From contig NZ_CP097757.1 of the NCBI RefSeq assembly GCF_023586085.1, forward strand, positions 558,001 through 622,000: a DNA stretch of 64,000 nucleotides, read 5' to 3'. The stretch comes from Blochmannia endosymbiont of Camponotus sp. Its GTDB lineage: Bacteria; Pseudomonadota; Gammaproteobacteria; Enterobacterales; Enterobacteriaceae. Position numbers and translations under genes: made by a program. Positions 11,444-21,601 of this stretch are shown in pieces. Every line of letters begins with the position of its first letter. Position 1 is the first letter of the stretch. The notes below the pieces were generated by a model, which did not search any database, was not told the origin of the DNA, and saw only the letters and a list, made by a program, of their open reading frames with translations.

Positions 11444-12619
11444 ATGAAAAAATTACTTTGTGATGTATTAATATTTGGTGGCGGGATCATAGGCGCGTCC
11501 TTAGCATTACGTCTTTCTCAATCCGGGATTAAAGTAATCATAGTAGACCATAAATATCCTATTCCAATTAAAAAAAAAACAACACCATATATCCGAGTTG
11601 CTGCTATTAATTATGCTTCGGTTGAATTCTTAAAAAAAATTAATATATGGGACAAAATTCCTGCTAATTTTTGTATTCCATATCATCATTTGGAAGCATG
11701 GGAATGGCCATTGGCAAAAGTAACCTTTCATTCTTTATCTGTAGGCGTCCCTAAAATGGGATTAATTATCGAAAATAATCGTTTGCAATTAGCACTGTGG
11801 GAAAATTTTATAAACTTTAAAACAATAACATTATGTTGCCCATCTGTATTAGTCTCTATGTATTATGACGGTTCTGCTTGGAGATGTCTTCTCGATAATG
11901 GTGTCATAATTATCAGTCGTCTATTAATAGGAGCTGACGGAATTTATTCTCAGATTCGAAAAAAATTAGGAATCGGAGTAATTGGTTGGAAATATCATCA
12001 ATGTTGTATGTTACTTACTATCAAAACTAAAAAATACCAATATGGAACAGTTTGGCAAAAATTCACTCCTTATGGTCCTATAGGGTTTTTACCTCTATAT
12101 GATCATTGGGGATCATTAATGTGGTATAATACTCCTGAATATATTCAAAAATTACAACAGTTACCTATAGAAATATTAGAAAAAGAAATTAGAAATAATT
12201 TTAAAAACCAATTAGGTAACGTTAAACTATACAATCTAACTGTAGCTCCCCTAATTCGTCAACGTGCATATAGTTATATAACTCCAGGAGGAGCATTAGT
12301 CGGCGATGCCGCTCATTCTTTGCATCCTTTAGTAGGACAAGGAATAAATTTAGGACTGCGTGATGTTGCATGCTTATCATACTTATTAATTAATTCACGT
12401 GTTTTTGATGAACATTCAAGTATATCAGAAGTTTTAATATCCTATCAAAATAACCGTAAATATGATTCCGCCCTAATGCAATCTAGCATAGATTGGTTGT
12501 ACTTTATTTTTCATAACAACTTTTGGCCACTAAAAATAGCAAGGAATATTGCGTTTATGACAATTGAACGATCTACCTACCTAAAGAAAAAGATATTATT
12601 ATATGCTTTAGGTATATAA
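11444..12619 (+). CDS. ubiF: 3-demethoxyubiquinol 3-hydroxylase UbiF
   Basis: UbiF is the FAD-dependent monooxygenase that hydroxylates the ubiquinone precursor ring at C6, one of the last steps of ubiquinone synthesis (family knowledge). The 391 residues match E. coli. The FAD-binding GGGIIGASLALRL is near residue 12, and the second FAD motif GALVGDAAHSLHPLVGQG is near residue 283. UbiH and VisC are paralogs, but whole-length similarity, the WEWPLAKV-type block and position next to the glutamine/leucine/methionine tRNA cluster and ybeZ point to UbiF. The product feeds quinone to the succinate dehydrogenase encoded downstream. A strong hairpin overlaps its 3' end. Confidence 0.95.
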   Translation: MKKLLCDVLIFGGGIIGASLALRLSQSGIKVIIVDHKYPIPIKKKTTPYIRVAAINYASVEFLKKINIWDKIPANFCIPYHHLEAWEWPLAKVTFHSLSVGVPKMGLIIENNRLQLALWENFINFKTITLCCPSVLVSMYYDGSAWRCLLDNGVIIISRLLIGADGIYSQIRKKLGIGVIGWKYHQCCMLLTIKTKKYQYGTVWQKFTPYGPIGFLPLYDHWGSLMWYNTPEYIQKLQQLPIEILEKEIRNNFKNQLGNVKLYNLTVAPLIRQRAYSYITPGGALVGDAAHSLHPLVGQGINLGLRDVACLSYLLINSRVFDEHSSISEVLISYQNNRKYDSALMQSSIDWLYFIFHNNFWPLKIARNIAFMTIERSTYLKKKILLYALGI

Positions 12620-12636
12620 TAATATCTTTTTCTTTA
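12582..12636. terminator. 23-bp perfect hairpin overlapping the ubiF stop
   Basis: Arms 12582-12604 and 12614-12636 are perfect complements with a 9-base loop. The left arm lies in the last codons of ubiF and the stop codon is inside the right arm. The right arm ends with a TTTTTCTTT tract. It separates ubiF from the oppositely transcribed tRNA cluster and is probably a bidirectional terminator. Confidence 0.7.
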
Positions 12637-12804
12637 ATACAACTCCTCCTATTATCATATACGTATATTTCTAACCTATTGTTGATAATAGATCAAATAT
12701 AGGTATACGGATACATAATAATATCGATTATATACAATTACATTCACCTTATACCCTATGCAGTAACATTTAAATTTAACAACCATTAACCAATACAAAT
12801 TAAG

Positions 12805-12836
12805 TTCAAAAATTAAGCATATAAATATATATGCTT
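12805..12836 (-). terminator. Intrinsic terminator of the tRNA cluster
   Basis: On the minus strand a 9-bp stem (12815-12823 with 12828-12836, 4-base loop) is followed by AATTTTTG. It lies about 34 bases after tRNA-Gln, the last gene of the minus-strand tRNA cluster. A smaller 7-bp hairpin at 12847-12866 sits directly after the tRNA and may help 3' processing. Confidence 0.55.
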
Positions 12837-12869
12837 TCATTGCAGTCTAACAATTACAGTTGTTAGCTA

Positions 12870-12941
12870 CTGGGGCACCAGGATTCGAACCTGGGAATGG
12901 CGGGATCAAAACCCGCTGCCTTACCGTTTGGCTATACCCCA
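12870..12941 (-). tRNA. tRNA-Gln (anticodon UUG)
   Basis: The 72-base gene folds as a cloverleaf. The acceptor starts TGGGGTA, the anticodon loop TTTTGAT carries anticodon TTG, and the T-arm has GGTTCGAATCC. The discriminator base is G, as expected for a glutaminyl-tRNA synthetase substrate. CCA is not encoded. It corresponds to one of the glnU/glnW genes at this locus in E. coli and is charged by GlnS encoded about 3.4 kb away. Confidence 0.95.
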
Positions 12942-13010
12942 TTATCATGAAGACATATTCACTTTATATTTTCACATTTCTTCTTTTATCATATCAATCA
13001 ATAAATAACA

Positions 13011-13092
13011 TACGGGAGACGAGATTTGAACTCGTATACTTATCAGTATCAGATCCTAATTCTGACGCGTCTACCTATTTCGCCACTCCCGC
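13011..13092 (-). tRNA. tRNA-Leu (anticodon UAG)
   Basis: The 82-base gene has a class II long variable arm. The anticodon loop ATTAGGA gives UAG, matching E. coli leuW at this locus. The discriminator is A and CCA is not encoded. The acceptor's terminal pair is G1-U72, where E. coli leuW has G1-C72. It reads CUN leucine codons and is charged by LeuS of this window. Confidence 0.94.
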
Positions 13093-13116
13093 AATGCTAT
13101 TTACTGATTATACCAA

Positions 13117-13190
<74 letters not shown>

Positions 13191-13589
13191 AAAATTTCAA
13201 TTGACTTAAATTGCAAACGTTCAATTACTTCCCTACATAATGACAACTCATTATTATAATGTAGCAATCACAAAATATCCACCAACCTTCTTTCATATTT
13301 ATCTTATTATTTAGATGAACATAATTATCATATGATCTTATAATATTTATTATTAAAAATAATAAATATTATTTTTTTAAACTATGTATTATTCCCCTAT
13401 GATTATGATTTTATATTTGATAAAATCATAATCATAGGGGAATAATACTAATACTACTTTATGTATAAAAATTCGGTCTTATTAAAGTTCAGTGAACTAT
13501 TCACTAATCTACAGTAACAAAAGATTTAAAGTCCACCTAAATTAATTTTTAATAACATTAATACTACAAATATTTATAAATCATGAAGA
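13191..13589. other. Intergenic region between nagA and the tRNA cluster
   Basis: These 399 bases should hold the tRNA promoter on the minus strand. No clear -35/-10 pair was recognised. The region contains the 29-bp hairpin at 13386-13448 and a smaller nested hairpin at 13233-13264. Confidence 0.55.
13386..13448. terminator. 29-bp perfect hairpin downstream of nagA
   Basis: Arms 13386-13414 and 13420-13448 are perfect complements around a 5-base loop, including a CCCC/GGGG block that stands out in AT-rich spacer. It lies about 140 bases past the nagA stop, so it probably ends the nagBA transcript. Such length is far beyond a usual intrinsic terminator stem. Confidence 0.6.
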
Positions 13590-14741
13590 TTACATGTTAA
13601 CTATTTTACCATTAATAATGGTTTTCTCTATTTTATAGTCTTGATTAAAAACAGTTAAATTAGCAATTTTATTTATTTCTAAACTACCTAAACAATGGTC
13701 CACTCTTATAGCTTTCGCTGGATATAAAGTAGCCATACGTAAAGCTTCATCCAACGGTATTCCAATATATTTAACACTATTTTTTATTGCTCGTATCATT
13801 GTTAAAGTTGATCCACTAAGCACCCCTTTACGGTCCACACACATATGATTACGATGATATATAGTTCTGTTAGAAAAAATAAAATTAGATTTTACCTTAT
13901 TAGTTCCTGCAGGACTAGTTGCATCAGTTACTAAAATTAAACGATCTCCTTTAATCTTCTTAGCATATCTAATACTAGCCCAGTGGACATGAAACCCGTC
14001 TGCTATCACACTACAGTATATTTCTGGTGTATCAAAAATAGCACCGATAACACCAGGTTCACGAGCAGTTAACGGAGGCATAGCATTAAATAAATGAGTT
14101 CCAAAACTAACACCACATAAAAAACTAAACCGTGTTTGTTGATAAGTAGCATTAGAATGTCCAATTGCAACACAAATCCCAGATTTATGTAACTTCTGCA
14201 TAAATGTCATCTTTAATTGTTCAGGAGCAAGAGTTATTTTTTTAATAACATCACTATTATCACATAAATAATTTACCATTTCTTCTGTTAGCGAACGAAT
14301 TAATATAGGATTATGTACACCTCGCCTTCTAACATTTATAAACGGACCTTCTAAATGCAATCCTAAAGCTTGATTTTTATTTTGATACAAAAACCCACGC
14401 ATAACTCTAATAGCTCTTCTAATCAAAACATCGCTGCTAGTAATTAACGTTGGAAGAAAACTAGTACAACCTGAAAGTTGATTAGTTGTTTGCATTTTTT
14501 TCAGTGTACATATTGATATTGCACTTATATAATCATTAAATTGTGTTCCACCACATCCATTAACTTGTAAATCTATAAATCCAGGTGTTAATATAGACCC
14601 TGACAGATCATGCATATCTATATTTTTAGGTAACTCACTAGTAGAACAAATAGTTCTAATAATTCCTTCAGAAACTATAAGCGCATGATCATTAAGAATT
14701 TCTTTACCAGTATAAATTTTACTATTAATTAAAGCATACAT
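13590..14741 (-). CDS. nagA: N-acetylglucosamine-6-phosphate deacetylase
   Basis: NagA deacetylates GlcNAc-6-phosphate to glucosamine-6-phosphate. The 383-residue protein matches the E. coli family length (382). Conserved are the metal and active-site motifs GLHLEGPF near residue 134, IGHSNAT near residue 198, HLFNAMPP near residue 220, and catalytic Asp in LVTDATSP near residue 276. It follows nagB by 11 bases, forming nagBA. The E. coli regulator nagC and the transporter nagE are absent, so the pair probably serves cell-wall sugar recycling or host amino sugars under constitutive expression. Confidence 0.97.
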   Translation of the reverse strand: MYALINSKIYTGKEILNDHALIVSEGIIRTICSTSELPKNIDMHDLSGSILTPGFIDLQVNGCGGTQFNDYISAISICTLKKMQTTNQLSGCTSFLPTLITSSDVLIRRAIRVMRGFLYQNKNQALGLHLEGPFINVRRRGVHNPILIRSLTEEMVNYLCDNSDVIKKITLAPEQLKMTFMQKLHKSGICVAIGHSNATYQQTRFSFLCGVSFGTHLFNAMPPLTAREPGVIGAIFDTPEIYCSVIADGFHVHWASIRYAKKIKGDRLILVTDATSPAGTNKVKSNFIFSNRTIYHRNHMCVDRKGVLSGSTLTMIRAIKNSVKYIGIPLDEALRMATLYPAKAIRVDHCLGSLEINKIANLTVFNQDYKIEKTIINGKIVNM

Positions 14742-14752
14742 ACTTTATAAAA

Positions 14753-15556
14753 CTATGTTGTAATTGTTTGATTATTAATTTCTAATTCTTGAAAATACTT
14801 AACCGTTTTTATTTTTAACTCCATAGTCGACAACTCATCACACACCAATATTGATTTAGGATGTAACTGTAAACAACTAATCGTCCACATATGGTTAACA
14901 CTGCCCTCAATTGCTGACTTTACTGCTTTAGCCTTATTTAGTCCAGTTGCTATTATTATTATTTCTCGTGATTCCAGCAATGTAGCAATCCCAATAGTTA
15001 ATGCAAATTTAGGTACAGAATTAATATTATTATTAAAAAAATTAGCATTTGATATGCGTGTTGCTTTACTTAAGTTTTTAATTCTAGTGCGTGATGTTAA
15101 GGAAGACCCCGGTTCATTAAAAGCAAGATGCCCGTCATTTCCAACTCCTCCTATAAATAAACGAACACCTCCATACGATTTTATTTTTTCTTCATATTGT
15201 TGACATTCAGCTTTAATATTGTCAGTATTGCCATTTAAAACATAAACATTCTCTTTAGGGATATCAACATGATTAATAAAATTCGTATGTATAAAAGAAT
15301 GATAACTTTTAGGATCTTCATAAGATAAACCAAGATACTCATCCATAGTAAATATTACTACATATTTAAAACTCACTTGACCAAACTGATACATTGATAC
15401 AATATTTTTATAAGTTTTTATTGGTGTTCTACCTGCAGGCAATCCCAATATAAACGGATTTTCAATAGTGGGACTAAAAGAATTAATACGATACACAACA
15501 TAGTTCGCAACCCATTGAGCCACATGATCGGCAGTATCAAGAAATATAACCCTCAT
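14753..15556 (-). CDS. nagB: Glucosamine-6-phosphate deaminase
   Basis: NagB converts glucosamine-6-phosphate to fructose-6-phosphate and ammonia. The 267 residues match E. coli (266). Asp72 in TMDEYLGL and the [14 protein letters not shown] catalytic loop (Asp and His) are present. The ATG at 15556 follows an AAAGAG ribosome-binding site. One oddity is residue 43: the phosphate-side loop reads LPAGRTP, where E. coli has LPTGGTP, so an Arg replaces a conserved Gly. Ammonia release could matter for host nitrogen recycling, but that is speculation. Confidence 0.97.
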   Translation of the reverse strand: MRVIFLDTADHVAQWVANYVVYRINSFSPTIENPFILGLPAGRTPIKTYKNIVSMYQFGQVSFKYVVIFTMDEYLGLSYEDPKSYHSFIHTNFINHVDIPKENVYVLNGNTDNIKAECQQYEEKIKSYGGVRLFIGGVGNDGHLAFNEPGSSLTSRTRIKNLSKATRISNANFFNNNINSVPKFALTIGIATLLESREIIIIATGLNKAKAVKSAIEGSVNHMWTISCLQLHPKSILVCDELSTMELKIKTVKYFQELEINNQTITT

Positions 15557-16251
15557 TGTTGTATCTCTTTACATTAGTAATTAAGCTACTCTATAACAAT
15601 TTAAAAATACTTATAAAAAATTAAACACTAAAGTATTTATTTAAAAATTATCATTAATACTCATAAATTGTTAACAAACACATCACACATCTTTTAAAAA
15701 GTTATTTTAATACACCCTTACATCAATAATTATAAAACAACATGCATATATAAACATTATAAAATCATTTAACAATAACTTACTGATTCTAGTTTGTAAT
15801 CTCTTGACTTATTATCCGCAAACCTGTATGAATCATGCACATTTTTAATTCCAATATAATTTTCACATCTATATTTATTAATTCTAAAGACTGCTATTTA
15901 AATTTAAAATAAACTAAAACAAACAGATTATATCAAGTATAATACGATTTACAATAATAAAATAAAATCCATACGTACTATTATATATCTTCCATGAAAG
16001 TAAATATCTATAAATTATAATTTTACAATATCAAATATAAATAGTACATAACATACGCATATCTTATACAAAGATTAATTAATATAATTACGTATTAGTT
16101 TATAATAAACATGTGTTTTAATTATGAAAAACAAGATTTGTACTAGTAGCACTATTTGCATTTTAATGATATGCAAAACGTTGTTATTGCAACATAAAAA
16201 TAAAATATATATTAATAAACGAATTACATCCATATAAAAAAGAATAAACAA
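15557..16251. other. Divergent nagB-glnS intergenic region (site of missing nagE)
   Basis: These 695 AT-rich bases separate divergent nagB and glnS. In E. coli the PTS transporter gene nagE lies here. No remnant of nagE and no NagC-like operator was recognised. Confidence 0.6.
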
Positions 16252-17913
16252 ATGAAGATAATTATTAATTACCGACCTAATTTTATCCACCGTATTATTA
16301 ATAAAGATTTAAAAGCAAAAAAATATACTAATGTACGTACACGGTTTCCTCCAGAACCCAATGGGTATTTACACATTGGGCATGCTAAAGCTATATGCCT
16401 TAATTTTAATATTGCTCAATATTATCATGGCCAATGCAATTTACGATTTGATGATACTAATCCGGAAAAAGAACACAAAGAATATATTGAAGCTATTAAA
16501 TATGATATTCAATGGCTTGGATTTATATGGGATGGAGATATACATTATTCATCAGATTATATTAAAGAATTATATAATTACGCTATCAAATTAATCAAAA
16601 AAGGATTAGCATATATAGATGAATTATCCACAGACGAAATTAGAAGATACCGCGGCACATTAACACATCCTGGAAAAAACAGCCCATACCGATCTCGCAG
16701 TATTGAAGAAAATTTAATTTATTTTTATAAAATGAAAGATGGATATTTCCCAGAAGGTGGCGCTTGTTTACGCGCTAAAATTGATATGTCCTCTTCTTCC
16801 ATAGTAATGCGAGATCCAGTACTATATCGTATTAAATATACTCCACATCATCGTATCGGGGAGAGTTGGTGTATATATCCAACATACGATTTTAGTCATT
16901 GTATTTCAGATGCAATAGAAGGTATCACTCACTCTTTATGTACTTTAGAATTCCAAGATAATCGTATTTTATATAATTGGATACTAAATAATATTGATAT
17001 CGTTACCCGTCCTACTCAATATGAATTTTCTCGACTTAATTTAGAATATGTGATTACATCTAAACGTAAACTTAATATATTAGTTACAAAAAAAATAGTC
17101 GACGGATGGGATGATCCTCGTATGCCTACCATTTCTGGATTACGACGCAGAGGATATACAGCTAGATCAATTCGTGAATTTTGTCATCGTATCGGTATTA
17201 GTAAACAAGAAAGTCAAATAAAATTATCACTTTTAGAATCATGTATCAGATCAGACTTAAACCAACACGCCCCACGGATTATGGCAGTAATCAATCCAAT
17301 AAAAATTATTATTAATAATTTACCTATAGGATATGAAGAAATAATTGAAATGCCAAATCATCCTAATAACCCTAAAATGGGAGTCCGTTATGTAATCTTT
17401 AGTCAAGAAATTTTTATTGATCGTCTTGATTTTTGCGAAATATTAAACAACAATGAACATTATAAATTAACTTTAGGCAAAGAAATACGATTAAGATACG
17501 CTTATGTCATAAAAGCAGAAAATATTGAAAAAGATAGTAATGGAGATATCATTTGCATCTACTGTAGTTATGATCCATACACTTTACATAGAAATCCAAT
17601 GGACGGTAGAAAAATAACTGGAGTAATTCATTGGGTATCAGCAACAAAAAATTTACTAGCAGAATTTCGTTTGTATGATAAACTATTTACTAATCCTAAT
17701 CCTTCTATGACAAATCATTTTATAGACAACATTAATCCTAAATCTTTAATAATCTCTAAAGGAATTGTTGAAGCAAATATAGTTAAATCGGATAGTCTTG
17801 GTCCCTATCAAATTGAACGTGAAGGATACTTCATTATAGATAATCAACTTTCTAAAAAATCTTATCTAGTATTTAACAGAACAGTAACTTTAAAAGAATC
17901 TAAACACTATTAA
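16252..17913 (+). CDS. glnS: Glutaminyl-tRNA synthetase
   Basis: GlnRS charges tRNA-Gln. The 553 residues equal the E. coli length within one. The class I HIGH motif is in [17 protein letters not shown] near residue 40, with [12 protein letters not shown] after it. The second signature reads ITSKRKLN, whereas E. coli has VMSKRKLN, so Met is replaced by Thr next to the catalytic Lys. [17 protein letters not shown] and GVIHWVSA are conserved. The start aligns with the E. coli N-terminus ([11 protein letters not shown]). Its substrate tRNA is encoded nearby. Confidence 0.97.
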   Translation: MKIIINYRPNFIHRIINKDLKAKKYTNVRTRFPPEPNGYLHIGHAKAICLNFNIAQYYHGQCNLRFDDTNPEKEHKEYIEAIKYDIQWLGFIWDGDIHYSSDYIKELYNYAIKLIKKGLAYIDELSTDEIRRYRGTLTHPGKNSPYRSRSIEENLIYFYKMKDGYFPEGGACLRAKIDMSSSSIVMRDPVLYRIKYTPHHRIGESWCIYPTYDFSHCISDAIEGITHSLCTLEFQDNRILYNWILNNIDIVTRPTQYEFSRLNLEYVITSKRKLNILVTKKIVDGWDDPRMPTISGLRRRGYTARSIREFCHRIGISKQESQIKLSLLESCIRSDLNQHAPRIMAVINPIKIIINNLPIGYEEIIEMPNHPNNPKMGVRYVIFSQEIFIDRLDFCEILNNNEHYKLTLGKEIRLRYAYVIKAENIEKDSNGDIICIYCSYDPYTLHRNPMDGRKITGVIHWVSATKNLLAEFRLYDKLFTNPNPSMTNHFIDNINPKSLIISKGIVEANIVKSDSLGPYQIEREGYFIIDNQLSKKSYLVFNRTVTLKESKHY

Positions 17914-18059
17914 AAAAAACTTAAAATAATCATACAATTGCACTATTTTATTACTGTAAAATCTAGCCGCATACCTATCACAAACAATGTTTAAAACTAA
18001 AATTTATAATAACTTTTTTAATAAGATAAAAATATAACGATGTAATTGCTATTTTATTT

Positions 18060-18581
18060 TCAATTAATCTTCATTTCACCACGAATTTGATTAACCCAAT
18101 GTTTCACACGTATCTCTGTCATTTCAGGCTGTCGATCTTCATCAATTGCCAATCCAACAAATGTATCTGCGCTAATTAAGCTTTTTGATGTGTTAAAATG
18201 ATAACCAGATGCAGGCCATGATCCAATCACAATAGCACCATTTTTTAAAATAATATCATATAAAATACTCATCGCATCACAAAAATATTCCGAATAATCC
18301 TCTTGATCTCCACATCCAAAAATTGCTACTTTTTTTCCAGAAAAATCAATATTTCTTAATGTAGGAAGAAAATCATCCCAATCACATTGAGGCTCTCCAT
18401 AATACCAAGTAGGAATACCAAATAACAATTTGTCATAATGTTCTATATCTTCTTTAGAACTTACAGCTATATCAAAAACATCCGCAACATCCTGCCCTAA
18501 TTGCGCTCGAATCATTTTCGCAAGTTTTTCAGTGTTGCCCGTATCGCTGCTAAAAAAAATACCTACCGATGCTGCTATCAT
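18060..18581 (-). CDS. fldA: Flavodoxin 1
   Basis: FldA is an FMN electron carrier that feeds electrons to essential enzymes such as IspG and IspH and radical-SAM proteins (family knowledge). The 173 residues match E. coli FldA (176). The FMN phosphate loop SSDTGNTE is at residues 10-18, the W57-loop IPTWYYGEPQCDWDDF is near residue 55, and the second loop GCGDQEDYSEYFCDA is near residue 89. It converges on glnS. The fur gene that follows fldA in E. coli is lost. Retention fits the isoprenoid gene ispE in this window. Confidence 0.97.
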   Translation of the reverse strand: MIAASVGIFFSSDTGNTEKLAKMIRAQLGQDVADVFDIAVSSKEDIEHYDKLLFGIPTWYYGEPQCDWDDFLPTLRNIDFSGKKVAIFGCGDQEDYSEYFCDAMSILYDIILKNGAIVIGSWPASGYHFNTSKSLISADTFVGLAIDEDRQPEMTEIRVKHWVNQIRGEMKIN

Positions 18582-18665
18582 AATATCCCAACCCTATATT
18601 TATTTTCACACAAACACATTTCTTTATTCTCAAATTAGTTATGCACCCAATCCTACAACTTTAAA

Positions 18666-18705
18666 GTATTAAAGGTTTTACAGTTCTACATAGTACCTTT
18701 AATAC
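18666..18705. terminator. Hairpin between ybfF and fldA
   Basis: An 11-bp perfect inverted repeat (18666-18676 with 18695-18705) encloses an 18-base loop. It lies after the ybfF stop and before fldA on the minus strand. No U-run follows, so its role as a terminator is uncertain. Confidence 0.3.
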
Positions 18706-18815
18706 AATATTTAATCAATCCAATAATTACTTATATTATCATTTATAATTAAATTAAATCTACGAAACAAAATGGTACAGTCATATTTACATATAAATTA
18801 TGATATCTACCAAAA

Positions 18816-19580
18816 TTAATGGATAATAAATTCATTAATTGCGCTTAGTACATGTGAGGGATTATCCCAATGTACCCAATGACTTGCATGAGATATCATA
18901 CAAATACGGGTTTGCGGAAATTGATGGTATATGTCATGTAAATAATGATTATCAATATATGGAGACAATGAACCCCTAATAAATAATACTGGACCCCACC
19001 AAATTTGATACGTATTCCAATCACTAATATGTTTATAATTATCTCTAATAGATGAAACATTGAACATCCAAGATCCTTGACGGAAAGATTTTAATAAAAA
19101 CAATATTAATGTTCGATCAATAAAATACTGCTGCATAATGTATGCAGCTTCGTCTCTATTTTTTACTCCGGATACATTAATACACTCAATCGCATTAAAA
19201 ATATTATCATGCTTCCAAATATTATATTTTACTGGCGCTATATCAATAACCACAACCTTACTTACCCGAGTAGCTGCCAACGTACACAGCCTCATCGCAA
19301 CTTTTCCACCCATTGAGTAACCAATAACTATAAATTGCTCTATGAACAACTGATCAAGTAAGTCCAAAATATCTTTTGCCATTATAGAATAAGTCATAGA
19401 TTTTGAATGAGGAGAATGACCATGATTACGTAAATCAACTTGCACAACACAACAATACTGAGCTAAGCTCTCAGCAATTATTCCAAGATTGCTAAGATCA
19501 CCAAAAAGTCCATGGATTAGTACTACTGGCGTTCTCTGATATATAGTTTTAAGAATTCGTAATCTATAATTAAGTTGCAT
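18816..19580 (-). CDS. ybfF: Alpha/beta-hydrolase YbfF (acyl-CoA esterase family)
   Basis: E. coli YbfF is an alpha/beta-hydrolase with esterase activity on acyl-CoA and related esters; its physiological role is unclear (family knowledge). The 254 residues match the E. coli length. The oxyanion HGLFGDLSNLG is near residue 23, the nucleophile elbow GYSMGG near residue 91, and the catalytic His in SHWVHWDNP near residue 234. It lies between fldA and pgm as in E. coli, with ybfE and seqA deleted. The survival of such an enzyme in a reduced genome suggests a real role. Confidence 0.94.
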   Translation of the reverse strand: MQLNYRLRILKTIYQRTPVVLIHGLFGDLSNLGIIAESLAQYCCVVQVDLRNHGHSPHSKSMTYSIMAKDILDLLDQLFIEQFIVIGYSMGGKVAMRLCTLAATRVSKVVVIDIAPVKYNIWKHDNIFNAIECINVSGVKNRDEAAYIMQQYFIDRTLILFLLKSFRQGSWMFNVSSIRDNYKHISDWNTYQIWWGPVLFIRGSLSPYIDNHYLHDIYHQFPQTRICMISHASHWVHWDNPSHVLSAINEFIIH

Positions 19581-19765
19581 AATATACGTTATGCCAATAA
19601 TAACAACATTTAGATATTTTATTAATCACAATCAAACAACATATGTTTATTATATATAAAAGTCTCATTTAATCAACATATGCAATTATTTCTTAGATAT
19701 TAAACCAACGATAATTTTTATAAAATATCGTAATATTTTTGTCTAATTATATAAAATAATCAATT

Positions 19766-19773
19766 AAGGAGAT
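19766..19773 (+). promoter_or_regulatory. Strong ribosome-binding site of pgm
   Basis: AAGGAGAT lies 6 bases before the pgm ATG at 19780. It is one of the most complete Shine-Dalgarno sequences in the window, where most genes have weak sites, and it fixes the pgm start. Confidence 0.7.
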
Positions 19774-19779
19774 CTGTAT

Positions 19780-21438
19780 ATGCAGAATCACATTCGCGCT
19801 GGAAAACTAGCATCACATAATGAAACTATTAATACATCTCAATTAATAACACAATATTATACTTTATCTCCAGATCCAAGCAATGATGCTCATAGTATTG
19901 TATTCGGAACATCGGGTCATCGTGGCAGTTCCCAGAAATATAGCTTTAACGAAGCACATATATTAGCAATCAGTCAATCAATTGTGCAAATACGTACACA
20001 ACAAGGTATAACTGGCCCATGTTATGTTGGAAAAGATACTCACGCTCTTTCCGAGCCAGCATTTATATCTGTACTTGAAGTATTAGCAGCTAATTATATT
20101 GACGTTATCGTTCAAAAAAAAAATGGTTATACTCCAACTCCTGCTATTTCTCATGCTATTACTCAATATAACAAAAATCATCATAATAATCATACAAAAA
20201 AAGCTGATGGTATCATTATTACATCTTCTCATAATCCACCTGAAGATGGCGGGATAAAATATAACTCAGTATATGGAGGACCAGCTTCTACTAATATTAC
20301 TCGTGCAATTGAACTAACTGCTAACAGGTTTTTAATAAATAATTTAAAAAATGTACATCGTATGACATTGGATAACGCTTGGAAAAGCGGATATATACAT
20401 ACACAAGATTTTATTTTAAATTATGTAAAAAAACTATCTACAATAATCAATATGAAAGCTATACAAACATCTGGTTTAAAGTTAGGAGTACATCCTTTAG
20501 GTGGATCAAGTATAGATTATTGGCAAAATATTGCTCAATATTATCAATTAAATTTAAACTTAATCAGTAAAAAAATTGATAAAACCTTTAGTTTTATGCA
20601 TCTTGATTATGATGGCTGCATTCGAATGGACTGTTCTTCTAAACTTGCAATGACTGGGGTATTAAAATCGTCTAAAAATTTTGATCTGATTTTAGTTAAT
20701 GATCCCGACTGTGACAGACATGGTATTATTACTCCTTTTGGTTTAATTAAATCCAATCGTTACCTTACTATTGCAGCTGATTATCTTTTTAACAATCGGC
20801 CATTGTGGCGTAATCGTGCATTATCTATAGGAAAAACTTATGTATCTAGTATTATGATAAATCGAGTAGCATATAATCTTAATCGTCAACTATTAGAAGT
20901 ACCAGTAGGTTTTAAATGGTTTGCAAAAGGATTATTTAATAATCGTTTAGGTTTTGTAGGAGAAGACAGTGCAGGAGCATCTTTTTTAGATTTTTATTGT
21001 TCTCCATGGTCTACTGACAAAGATGGAATGATTATGTGTTTATTAGCAGCTGAAATAATTGCTGTTAGCGATAAATCTTTGCAGAAGTATTATGATCAGT
21101 TAATTAAAAATTTTGATATATCTAGTTATAATCGCATTCAATTACCTATTAATTACGCACAAAAATCCCTCATTTCTAACACATTGTTTAGTCAAATTAA
21201 TATGCAAGAATTAGCGAACGATCCTATCATTAGAATCTTAAATATAGTGCCATTAAAAGATCGAATATCCATGGACGGCGTAAAAATAATAACTCACAAC
21301 GGTTGGGCAGCATGTAGATTATCTGGTACTGAGCCAATATATAAAATTTATTGCGAAAGCCTTTTACATGTTTCTCATAGAGAAAAAATTGAAAGAGAAA
21401 TAATAGACACCATCCAGTCTATAATAAATTTATCTTGA
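19780..21438 (+). CDS. pgm: Phosphoglucomutase (alpha-D-glucose phosphate-specific)
   Basis: Pgm interconverts glucose-1-phosphate and glucose-6-phosphate for UDP-glucose and LPS core sugar synthesis. The 552-residue protein is close to E. coli Pgm (546). The catalytic phosphoserine loop is TSSHNPPEDGG near residue 149, the metal loop DPDCDRHG near residue 308, the sugar-binding GEDSAGASFL near residue 393, and the phosphate-binding RLSGTEP near residue 518. The N-terminus (RAGKLA, then FGTSGHRGSS) matches E. coli. It stands alone, divergent from ybfF, and is followed by a 25-bp hairpin. Confidence 0.97.
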   Translation: MQNHIRAGKLASHNETINTSQLITQYYTLSPDPSNDAHSIVFGTSGHRGSSQKYSFNEAHILAISQSIVQIRTQQGITGPCYVGKDTHALSEPAFISVLEVLAANYIDVIVQKKNGYTPTPAISHAITQYNKNHHNNHTKKADGIIITSSHNPPEDGGIKYNSVYGGPASTNITRAIELTANRFLINNLKNVHRMTLDNAWKSGYIHTQDFILNYVKKLSTIINMKAIQTSGLKLGVHPLGGSSIDYWQNIAQYYQLNLNLISKKIDKTFSFMHLDYDGCIRMDCSSKLAMTGVLKSSKNFDLILVNDPDCDRHGIITPFGLIKSNRYLTIAADYLFNNRPLWRNRALSIGKTYVSSIMINRVAYNLNRQLLEVPVGFKWFAKGLFNNRLGFVGEDSAGASFLDFYCSPWSTDKDGMIMCLLAAEIIAVSDKSLQKYYDQLIKNFDISSYNRIQLPINYAQKSLISNTLFSQINMQELANDPIIRILNIVPLKDRISMDGVKIITHNGWAACRLSGTEPIYKIYCESLLHVSHREKIEREIIDTIQSIINLS

Positions 21439-21601
21439 CACAATATGCATAATACATGAGCTAAATAAAATTATTATTCGACAACAATCTCATGTCATTA
21501 GTTACTATATTATAGATATTTATAATTTCGAATCTATTTTTCAAATATATTATTCTTAAATAAAAGTCGAATAAATTTGGTAGTCATCGGTACCTTTTTC
21601 C

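Noticed and set aside
16075-16290. A 71-codon minus-strand reading frame upstream of glnS
   Set aside because: It overlaps the glnS start, is hydrophobic only because of T-rich sequence, and has no ribosome-binding site.
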